A stretch of DNA of 64,000 bases, from NCBI RefSeq assembly GCF_900091475.1, contig NZ_FMIB01000002.1, positions 3,782,001-3,846,000 of the forward strand, read 5' to 3'. Position numbers and translations under genes: made by a program. The number at the start of each line of letters is the position of its first letter. The first letter of the stretch is position 1. The notes under the pieces are model-generated. The model saw only the letters and a list, made by a program, of their open reading frames with translations, searched no databases and was not told the DNA's origin. Shown here one piece after another: positions 49,484 to 56,329 of this stretch. The DNA comes from Micromonospora chersina. GTDB taxonomy: Bacteria > Actinomycetota > Actinomycetes > Mycobacteriales > Micromonosporaceae.

Positions 49484-50791
49484 ATGGTCGGCACGCCAGC
49501 CGCCTGGTCCAACTGGGCCGGCAACCAGCGCAGCACCGCCGCCCTGACGGTGCGCCCCCGCACCGTCGAGGAGGTCGCCGAGGCGGTGCGCCACGCCGCC
49601 GACACCGGCCGGACGATCCGGGCGGTGGGCAGCGGACACTCCTTCACCGCGACCGCCGTCGCCGACGGACACCGGCTCGACCTCGCCGACCTGGACACCG
49701 GGGTCACCGTCGACCCCGCTCGCCGCCTGGTCACCGTACCGGCCGGAATGACCCTGCACACCCTCAACGACCTGCTCGCCCGCCACGGCCTGGCACTGCC
49801 CAACCTCGGCGACATCGACGCACAGACCATCGCCGGGGCGCTCTCCACCGGCACCCACGGCACCGGCGGGAAGCTCGGCTGCCTGTCCACCTTCGTCACC
49901 GCGCTCACCCTCGTCACCGGGACCGGCGAGGTGCTGCGCTGCTCCCCCGACGAGCACCGCGACGTGTTCGCCGCCGCCCGGGTCGGGCTCGGCGCGGTCG
50001 GGGTGCTCGTCGAGGTCACGCTGCGGTGCGTAGACGCCTTCGTGCTCCGCGCGCACGAGCGGCCGGCCGCGCTCGCCGCGGTGCTCGACGACCTGCCCGG
50101 CCTGGTCGAGCAGCACGACCACGCCGAGTTCTACTGGTTCCCGTACACCGACCGGGTGCAGGTCAAGACCAACGACCGGGTACCCGCCGACGACCGGCCG
50201 CTCCCCCGCTGGCGCGGCTGGCTGGACGACGAGTTCCTGTCCAACACCGTCTTCGCCGGGGCCTGCCGGCTGGGCCGCGCCGTGCCGGCGCTCGCCCCCG
50301 GGATCAGCGCCATCTCCGCCCGGGCGCTCACCGAACGCACCTACACCGGCCGCTCCGACCAGGTCTTCTGCACCCCGCGCCGGGTCCGCTTCGTGGAGAT
50401 GGAGTACGCGCTCCCGCGCGCCGCCCTGACCACCGCCCTGACGGAACTGCGGAAGATCGTGGACCGGCTGCCGTTCAAGGTGCTGTTCCCCGTCGAGGTG
50501 CGGTTCACCGCCGCCGACGACATCTGGCTCTCCCACGGCTACGGGCGGGACTCCGCGTACATCGCCATCCACCAGTACGTCGGGATGCCGTACGAGCCGT
50601 ACTTCCGGGCGTTCGAGGAGGTCGCCACCGGCCTGGACGGCCGCCCCCACTGGGGCAAGCTGCACTGGCGGACCGCCGACTCCCTGGCGACGGCCTACCC
50701 GAAGTTCACCGACTTCCAAACAATCCGCAAGCGGCTGGACCCCGACAACCGCTTCTCAAACCCGTACCTGGAGCAGGTGCTGGGCGCCTGA
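49484..50791 (+). CDS. D-arabinono-1,4-lactone oxidase family FAD enzyme, 435 aa
   Basis: The FAD-binding PCMH domain has RTVEEVAEAVRHAADTGRTI and AVGSGHSFT (the histidine in SGHS usually carries covalent flavin), then GALSTGTHGTG. The C-terminal ALO domain has the diagnostic RPHWGKLHW and the RKRLDPDNRFSNPYLEQVLG ending. Enzymes of this family oxidise sugar lactones or alditols at C1/C4. GAGGAG lies before the ATG at 49484; an ATG at 49448 in frame is less likely. It probably forms a pathway with the PLP aldolase, controlled by the TetR next door. Confidence 0.92.
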   Translation: MVGTPAAWSNWAGNQRSTAALTVRPRTVEEVAEAVRHAADTGRTIRAVGSGHSFTATAVADGHRLDLADLDTGVTVDPARRLVTVPAGMTLHTLNDLLARHGLALPNLGDIDAQTIAGALSTGTHGTGGKLGCLSTFVTALTLVTGTGEVLRCSPDEHRDVFAAARVGLGAVGVLVEVTLRCVDAFVLRAHERPAALAAVLDDLPGLVEQHDHAEFYWFPYTDRVQVKTNDRVPADDRPLPRWRGWLDDEFLSNTVFAGACRLGRAVPALAPGISAISARALTERTYTGRSDQVFCTPRRVRFVEMEYALPRAALTTALTELRKIVDRLPFKVLFPVEVRFTAADDIWLSHGYGRDSAYIAIHQYVGMPYEPYFRAFEEVATGLDGRPHWGKLHWRTADSLATAYPKFTDFQTIRKRLDPDNRFSNPYLEQVLGA

Positions 50792-50798
50792 CCTGCGA

Positions 50799-50848
50799 AG
50801 ATCTTGGAAGGAACTGGCCCCCATGAGGGCCTTTTCCTTCCAAGATCT
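50799..50848. repeat. 50-bp palindromic repeat, copy 1
   Basis: AGATCTTGGAAGGAA (50799-50813) pairs perfectly with TTCCTTCCAAGATCT (50834-50848), enclosing a 20-base centre that contains a smaller GGCCC/GGGCC hairpin. It starts 7 bases after the oxidase stop and ends 9 bases after the converging DUF559 gene's stop, so it can terminate both. The same sequence recurs at 51867-51916 on the other side of the DUF559 gene. Confidence 0.85.
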
Positions 50849-50857
50849 CGGGGAGCG

Positions 50858-51811
50858 TCAGCCGCGCCACCCGGCGGCGCGGAGGGCCGCGCGGAGTTGG
50901 GCGACGACCGCTTCGGGGTGTGCGCGTAGGGCCCACGACGGGAACCGGAGCACGCGGTCGCCCTCCACCCACAGGTCGTTCTGCCGGCGCATGTCCGCCC
51001 AGGCGTGGGCTGGGTCGAGATGCTGGCCGCCGTCGACCTCGACGTGCACCCGCCACTCCTCGAAGTACGCGTCCAGGTAGCGGCGCCGGCCAGCCGCATC
51101 CCGCCGGACCTGCTGACGCGTCGGTTCCGGCAGTCCGGCGCGGCGGACCAGGCTCAGCAGGTCCAGTTCGCCCAGCGAGTGCGCGCCACCGGCGGCGTCC
51201 GTCGCGGTGGCGAGGATCAGCCGGCGCCGGCGGAGGCGCGGCAGCCGGTCGACGACCTCGTGCAGGTCGTCCCCGCCCACCAACCGCTGCTGGAACGCCG
51301 CCGCGACGACGGCCCGGGCCTGCTCGTCGTTCGGCGCCCACTGGGCCGAGTCGATGATCGACCGGGCGGCCGCCGTCCGGGGTGGCTGTCCGCGCCGGTA
51401 CACGTCCCGGTCCGGTAGGTGACTGGTCCGGTGCGCCCGGACGCCCGCTGGCAGCGGGGCACGACGAACGGCCGCCGGTAACAGCAGGTGCACGACCCGG
51501 TCGGGGAACCCGCGCAGCCCGCCGGCCTGGGCGGCGCTGAGCCCGCCGAGCAGCGCGGTGGGGCCGGCGGCCAGCACGGCGATCCACCGGCGCTGGGCGG
51601 CAGTAACCGGGCCGTTGTGCGCGACGAGGATGCCCCGGTGCACCTGGCGCCAGCGGCCCGTCGCCACCCGGTGCCGGATCGCCTTGCGGGTCAGGTGCTC
51701 CCGTGCCTGCGCCAGGGAGATCACGTCCTCCTGGCGGAAGAGCAACCGGGCCAGCTCGTCCGCGTCATCCCCCGGCACCGCCCGCCGCAACGCCGCCCAG
51801 GAAGCCTTCAC
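50858..51811 (-). CDS. DUF559 endonuclease-like protein with AbiEi-type N-terminus, 317 aa
   Basis: The N-terminal part (about 20-65) has an AbiEi-like helix-turn-helix: ISLAQAREHLTRKAIRHRVA, then GRWRQVHRGILVAHNG. The C-terminal DUF559 domain has LGELDLLSLVRRAGLPEPTR, YLDAYFEEWRVHVEVDGGQH (the D...E-V-D core of a Vsr-like nuclease fold) and RVLRFPSWALRAHPE. Such proteins are frequent in actinobacteria, usually as single accessory genes of unknown target. The start GTG at 51811 is chosen because the longer ORF reads into the palindrome. The gene is flanked by two copies of one palindrome. Confidence 0.8.
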   Translation of the reverse strand: MKASWAALRRAVPGDDADELARLLFRQEDVISLAQAREHLTRKAIRHRVATGRWRQVHRGILVAHNGPVTAAQRRWIAVLAAGPTALLGGLSAAQAGGLRGFPDRVVHLLLPAAVRRAPLPAGVRAHRTSHLPDRDVYRRGQPPRTAAARSIIDSAQWAPNDEQARAVVAAAFQQRLVGGDDLHEVVDRLPRLRRRRLILATATDAAGGAHSLGELDLLSLVRRAGLPEPTRQQVRRDAAGRRRYLDAYFEEWRVHVEVDGGQHLDPAHAWADMRRQNDLWVEGDRVLRFPSWALRAHPEAVVAQLRAALRAAGWRG

Positions 51812-51866
51812 TCGACCGACCCTGCCCGACCGCGCCCCGTGTCCGCCGCCCCTGTGGACAAAGAAA

Positions 51867-51916
51867 AGATCTTGGAAGGAACTGGCCCCCATAGGGGCCT
51901 TTTCCCTCCAAGATCT
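51867..51916. repeat. 50-bp palindromic repeat, copy 2
   Basis: AGATCTTGGAAGGAA (51867-51881) is identical to copy 1. The right arm (51902-51916) differs at one base, and the 20-base centre differs at only about two positions. It lies 12 bases after the topA stop and 55 bases upstream of the DUF559 start. The copies are 1,068 bp apart. Confidence 0.85.
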
Positions 51917-51928
51917 CGAAGATCCGGC

Positions 51929-54754
51929 CTACTCCGGTGACGTGGTGGCCTTCTTTGGGGTTGCCTTCTTGGCCGGGGTCTTCTTCGCCGTCGTCGTCTT
52001 GGCGGTGGTGGTCTTCTTGGCGGCCGTGGACTTGGCGGCCGCCGTCTTCTTGGCTGCCGTCGTCTTCTTCGCCGGGGCGGCCTTCTTGGCCGCCTTCTTC
52101 TTCGGGGCCGGACCCTTCGCCCGCTTCTCGGCGAGCATCTCGGAGGCCTCCTCGAGGGTCAGCGCCTCCGGGGTCTGCCCGCGCCGCAGCGACGCGTTGG
52201 TCTCCCCGTCCGTGACGTACGGCCCGAACCGCCCGTCCTTGATGACCAACGGCTTCTCGGTGGCCGGGTCGTTGCCCATCTCCCGCAGCGGCGGCGCGGC
52301 GGCCCGGCGCTGGCGCGTCTTCGGGGCGGCCAGCAGGGCGAGCGCCTCGTCCAGCGTGACGGTGAACATCTTGTCTTCCGAGTCCAGCGAGCGGAACTCG
52401 TCACCGCGCTTGACGTACGGGCCGTAGCGGCCGTTGTTGGCGACGACCTCGTTGCCCTCCGGGTCGGTGCCGATCACCCGGGGCAGGCTGAGCAGCTGCA
52501 ACGCCTGGTCGAAGGTGAGGCTGTCCGGCGACTGCGAGCGCAGCAGCGAGGACTTCCGGTCGCCGCTGGCCACGTACGGGCCGAACCGGCCGGACTTGAG
52601 CAGGATCGGCTCGCCGGTGGCCGGGTCGTCGCCGAGCTTGCGCTCGCCCCCGCCGCCGAGGAACAGCTCGTGCACCTTCTCCGGGGTCAGCTCGTCGGGG
52701 GCCAGCCCCTCGGGGATCGGCGCCCGGTCGCCCTGACCGCCGCCCTCCTCGCCCTCCGCGGGGGGCGCCGGCTGCTCGCCCGGCAGCGCCCGCTGGAGGT
52801 ACGGCCCGTAGCGGCCGACCCGGACGACGACCTCGCGCCCGTCCTCGTCGGTGAACAGCGGGATCGAGTTGACGCTGCGCGCGTCGATGTCGCTGAGGTT
52901 CTCGGTGACCAGCTTCTTCAGCCCGCCCGCGTGGGCGATGGCCTGGTCGCCGGTGCCGTTGGCGCTGCCGAAGTAGAAGGAGGTGAGGAAGTCGACCGCC
53001 GCGTGGTCACCGCCGGCGATCTCGTCCAGCTCGTTCTCCATGCTGGCCGTGAAGTCGTAGTCGATGAGGCGCGGGTAGTGCCGCTCCAGCAGCCCGATCA
53101 CCGCGAACGCCAGGAACGACGGGATCATGGCCTGGCCGCGCTTGAAGACGTACCCGCGGTCCTGGATGGTCTGCATGATCGACGCGTACGTGGACGGGCG
53201 GCCGATGCCCAACTCCTCCAGGGCCTTGACCAGCGACGCCTCCGTGTAGCGGGCGGGCGGCTGGGTGTGGTGGCCCTGGGCGGCCAGCTCCTCGGCGGTG
53301 AGCGGCTGGTCCTTGGTGAGGGTGGGCAGGCGGCGCTCGGCGTCCTCGGCCTCGGCGTTCTCGTCGTCGCTCGACTCGACGTAGGCGCGCAGGAAGCCGG
53401 GGTCGGTGATGGTCTTGCCGGTCGCGCCGAAGTCGGCCTCCTCGCCGGCGGAGGAGAGCGCCCGGATGCGCACCGAGACGCTGGAGCCGACCGCGTCCGT
53501 CATCTGCGAGGCGATGGTGCGCCGCCAGATCAGCTCGTAGAGCTTGAACTCGTCGGCGGACAGCTCCTTGGCCACCTCGCCCGGCGTGCGGAAGTTGTCC
53601 CCGGCCGGGCGGATCGCCTCGTGCGCCTCCTGCGCGTTCTTCACCTTGCCGGTGTAGCGGCGGGGCTCCGGCGGCACGCTGCGCTCGCCGTACAGCTCGA
53701 CGATCTGCCGGCGGGCCGCCGCGATGGCGGTCTCCGACAGGTTCACCGAGTCGGTACGCATGTAGGTGATGTAGCCGTTCTCGTAGAGCCGCTGCGCGGT
53801 GCGCATCGTCTGCTGCGATGAGAGCCGGAGCTTGCGGGCCGCCTCCTGCTGGAGCGTGGAGGTGATGAACGGCGCGTACGGGCGGCGGCGGTAGGGCTTC
53901 TCCTCGACCCGGGTGACAGTGAACGGCCGCCCTTCGAGGCGCGCGGCCAGCCCCCGGGCGCCGCTCTCGTCGAGGTGCACGACCCCGGCACCGGGCTTGA
54001 CCCGGCCGGTGGTCGGCTCGAAGTCCTTGCCGGTGGCGATCCGGTCGCCGCCCAGCGCGATGAGGGTGGCGTTGAAGGTGCGCGGGCCCTCGCCGGGGTT
54101 GGCGACCGCGAGGGTGGCCAGGATGTCCCAGTACTCGGCGGTACGGAACGCCATCCGCTGCCGCTCCCGCTCGACCACGATCCGGGTCGCCACGGACTGC
54201 ACCCGGCCGGCGGAGAGGCCGCTGCGGACCTTGCGCCAGAGCACCGGGGAGACCTCGTAGCCGTAGAGGCGGTCGAGGATGCGCCGGGCCTCCTGGGCGT
54301 CGACCAGGTCCCTGTCGATCTCCCGCGGGTTGGCCACCGCGGCCTGGATGGCCGGCTTGGTGATCTCGTGGAAGACCATCCGCTTGACCGGCACCTTGGG
54401 CTTGAGCGTCTCCACCAGGTGCCAGGCGATCGCCTCGCCCTCGCGGTCCTCGTCGGTGGCGAGGAAGATCTCGTCCACTTCCTTGGCCAGCGACTTCAGC
54501 TTGGTGATCTGCTTCTTCCGGTCGGCGGAGACCACGTAGAGCGCGGCGAAGCCGTTGTCCACGTCCACGCCGAGCCGGGCCCACGGCTTGTCCTCGTAGG
54601 CGGCCGGGATCTCGGCGGCGTTGCGGGGCAGGTCCCGGACGTGGCCGAAGCTGGCCTCCACGACGTACCCCGGGCCGAGATAGCCCGAGATCGTCTTGGC
54701 CTTCGCCGGTGACTCGACGATGACCAGACGGGTGGTTCCAGCGTTGCTCGGCAC
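51929..54754 (-). CDS. topA: DNA topoisomerase I, 941 aa
   Basis: This type IA topoisomerase relaxes negative supercoils. The TOPRIM domain is first (LVIVESPAKAKTISGYLG, then ATDEDREGEAIAWHL), and the active-site tyrosine is Y331 in YITYMRTDSVNLSE. The C-terminal region carries zinc-free topo repeats (GRYGPYLQRA, GRFGPYVASGD, GRYGPYVKRGD, GRFGPYVTDGE), as usual in actinobacteria. A final 80-residue Lys/Ala/Thr tail resembles that of Ku. GTG at 54754 has GGGGAGAGAC upstream. A palindromic repeat follows the stop. Confidence 0.97.
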   Translation of the reverse strand: MPSNAGTTRLVIVESPAKAKTISGYLGPGYVVEASFGHVRDLPRNAAEIPAAYEDKPWARLGVDVDNGFAALYVVSADRKKQITKLKSLAKEVDEIFLATDEDREGEAIAWHLVETLKPKVPVKRMVFHEITKPAIQAAVANPREIDRDLVDAQEARRILDRLYGYEVSPVLWRKVRSGLSAGRVQSVATRIVVERERQRMAFRTAEYWDILATLAVANPGEGPRTFNATLIALGGDRIATGKDFEPTTGRVKPGAGVVHLDESGARGLAARLEGRPFTVTRVEEKPYRRRPYAPFITSTLQQEAARKLRLSSQQTMRTAQRLYENGYITYMRTDSVNLSETAIAAARRQIVELYGERSVPPEPRRYTGKVKNAQEAHEAIRPAGDNFRTPGEVAKELSADEFKLYELIWRRTIASQMTDAVGSSVSVRIRALSSAGEEADFGATGKTITDPGFLRAYVESSDDENAEAEDAERRLPTLTKDQPLTAEELAAQGHHTQPPARYTEASLVKALEELGIGRPSTYASIMQTIQDRGYVFKRGQAMIPSFLAFAVIGLLERHYPRLIDYDFTASMENELDEIAGGDHAAVDFLTSFYFGSANGTGDQAIAHAGGLKKLVTENLSDIDARSVNSIPLFTDEDGREVVVRVGRYGPYLQRALPGEQPAPPAEGEEGGGQGDRAPIPEGLAPDELTPEKVHELFLGGGGERKLGDDPATGEPILLKSGRFGPYVASGDRKSSLLRSQSPDSLTFDQALQLLSLPRVIGTDPEGNEVVANNGRYGPYVKRGDEFRSLDSEDKMFTVTLDEALALLAAPKTRQRRAAAPPLREMGNDPATEKPLVIKDGRFGPYVTDGETNASLRRGQTPEALTLEEASEMLAEKRAKGPAPKKKAAKKAAPAKKTTAAKKTAAAKSTAAKKTTTAKTTTAKKTPAKKATPKKATTSPE

Positions 54755-55067
54755 GTCTCTCCCCGACCTCACTCCTACGCAATGCCCGCTTCGGGCCCTG
54801 TTGCACCCTGCCGGACCACCGGCGGTCCGGATGTCCAACGTAACGCGCCGTCCGCGTTCCGGGTTTCGTGGGCGGCAAATGATCAGGTTGCGTCGACCAT
54901 CGGCCGGCACCCCGCCGGACGGCGCCACCGTACACCGTGGGTAGGGCGCCGAGCGGGTCACTGTGACGATCACGCACCCATGGCGGAGGAGACACCGGTC
55001 GTTTTCCTGGGCAAACCGCCGCACGGCGTGTCCGGGATCGGACAGCCGGCGGGGTTGCGCCGGAGGG
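54755..55067. other. topA upstream region, 313 bp
   Basis: No gene is supported here. The stretch holds the topA promoter and leader. A TACGGT box near 54927-54932 on the minus strand is a possible -10 element, but it is over 170 bases from the start codon and has no good -35 partner. The rest is GC-rich and unremarkable. Confidence 0.4.
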
Positions 55068-55679
55068 TCAGCCGTGCGTCGCCGGCCACTCGGCCGCCGG
55101 CACGGCCCGCGGCCGGTCCCCGACCAGCTCCGCGAGCCGGGCCACCCGGCGCCGGCCGGTGATCCGGTACGCCGGCCCGCCCTCCTCCGCCTCCACGAAC
55201 GCGGCCGGCAGCCCCACCGCGGCGAGCGCGGCGCGCACCGGGGGCCAGCACTCCTCGTCGGCCGGGCCGAGCCGGAGCCGGAACCCGGCCGGGTCGGCCG
55301 CCCCCGCGGCGGCGAGCCAGAGCCGCAGCCGCCGCCCGTTGAGGTGGAACCGCGCCGGGGGCCGCTTCACCGTCCCCCGCAGCCAGGCCAGGGCGAGCGG
55401 GGCCAGCGTGGTGGCGTACGCGGTGCGCACCAGGTGCCGACCGTCCTCCGTCGGCTCCCAGCTCGCCGGGATCCCCCGGGCGCCCAGCTCGGCCACCAGC
55501 ACGTGCACCCGCCAGGCGGCGTCCACCACCACGGCGACCCGGGCCGTCCCGCCCATCCGCACCACCTCCCCGGGCCCGGCGAGCAGGCCGGCGAGGTCGG
55601 ACAGCGACGGGTCGGCCGCCTCGGTGGAGAACAGCGAGGGCTGGCGGGCCGGGTTCTGGGAGGGAGGGGTCAGCGACAC
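55068..55679 (-). CDS. Conserved hypothetical protein, 203 aa
   Basis: This mainly alpha/beta protein has VAVVVDAAWRVHVLVAELGAR, then ASWEPTEDGRHLVRTAYATT, LRGTVKRPPARFHLNGRRLR and a closing RVARLAELVGDRPRAVP. No enzyme motif is clear; similar proteins lie near topA in other Micromonosporaceae in my recollection. GTG at 55679 overlaps the end of the lipoprotein gene by 10 bases, so the two form an operon. A different longer ORF on this strand is in the wrong frame. Confidence 0.7.
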   Translation of the reverse strand: MSLTPPSQNPARQPSLFSTEAADPSLSDLAGLLAGPGEVVRMGGTARVAVVVDAAWRVHVLVAELGARGIPASWEPTEDGRHLVRTAYATTLAPLALAWLRGTVKRPPARFHLNGRRLRLWLAAAGAADPAGFRLRLGPADEECWPPVRAALAAVGLPAAFVEAEEGGPAYRITGRRRVARLAELVGDRPRAVPAAEWPATHG

Positions 55680-56209
55680 TCCGGGACCTCGTCGAAGGCC
55701 TCTTTGAGCTCGGTCGAGTTGAGTTTGCTGGTGTCCAGCGCGCTCGCGTCGTACTCCTTGTTGAGCGTGTCCACGGCGGCCCGCACCCCGTCGTAGAAGG
55801 GACCGGCCTGAGCGGTGTCCAGGCGTTCGATGGTGTCCCGGGCCCGCCCGTACGCGTCCCGCACCTTGCTCAGCGACGCGCGGAACCCGGCGGAGATCTC
55901 GTCGCCGTGGTCGGTCTCCGGCACGCCCGCCTCCTCGACCTTGCGCCGGGCGGTCTCGCTGGCCTGCTCGGCCCCGGCGAAGAGCCGGACCAGGTTCTCC
56001 TTGGCCTGCGCGGGGGTGGTCTGCGCGGTCATCTGCTGCTGGGTGCTGCTGGTCAGCTTGTTGATCTCGGCGCGCCACGGGCTGAGCGCCTGGCAGACCG
56101 ACGCGGCCCAGGCCTGCGGGCTGGGGCCGCCGCAGCCGGCGACGACGAGGACCAGCGTGGCCAGGACCACCGTGAGCTTTCCGGCGGTTGCCGCCCGGCG
56201 CGTACGCAT
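55670..56209 (-). CDS. Putative lipoprotein, 179 aa
   Basis: A lipoprotein signal is clear: basic N-terminus, hydrophobic core and lipobox LVVAG-Cys26, so cleavage and lipid attachment at C26 are expected. The mature part is helical and charged (ASVCQALSPWRAEINKLTSS, TAQTTPAQAKENLVRLFAGAEQ, ELKEAFDEVPECR), with Cys near both ends of the domain. No enzymatic motif is seen. ATG at 56209 is used; an ATG 12 codons upstream is not needed. Its end overlaps the following gene. Confidence 0.8.
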   Translation of the reverse strand: MRTRRAATAGKLTVVLATLVLVVAGCGGPSPQAWAASVCQALSPWRAEINKLTSSTQQQMTAQTTPAQAKENLVRLFAGAEQASETARRKVEEAGVPETDHGDEISAGFRASLSKVRDAYGRARDTIERLDTAQAGPFYDGVRAAVDTLNKEYDASALDTSKLNSTELKEAFDEVPECR

Positions 56210-56279
56210 GCGAAGCAGCGTACGACCTCCCGGTGGAAGTGCCACCGGTCAGGTTTCGTGCACGGGACCGCCGGACGGC

Positions 56280-56316
56280 ACGGTTCCCGGCCGGCTGAGG
56301 GCCGACCGGGAACCGT
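56280..56316 (-). terminator. Terminator hairpin after hppA
   Basis: ACGGTTCCCGG (56280-56290) pairs with CCGGGAACCGT (56306-56316), with an inner CCGG/CCG pairing. It lies just downstream of the minus-strand hppA stop. Confidence 0.7.
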
Positions 56317-56329
56317 CGCGTCGTCCGGG

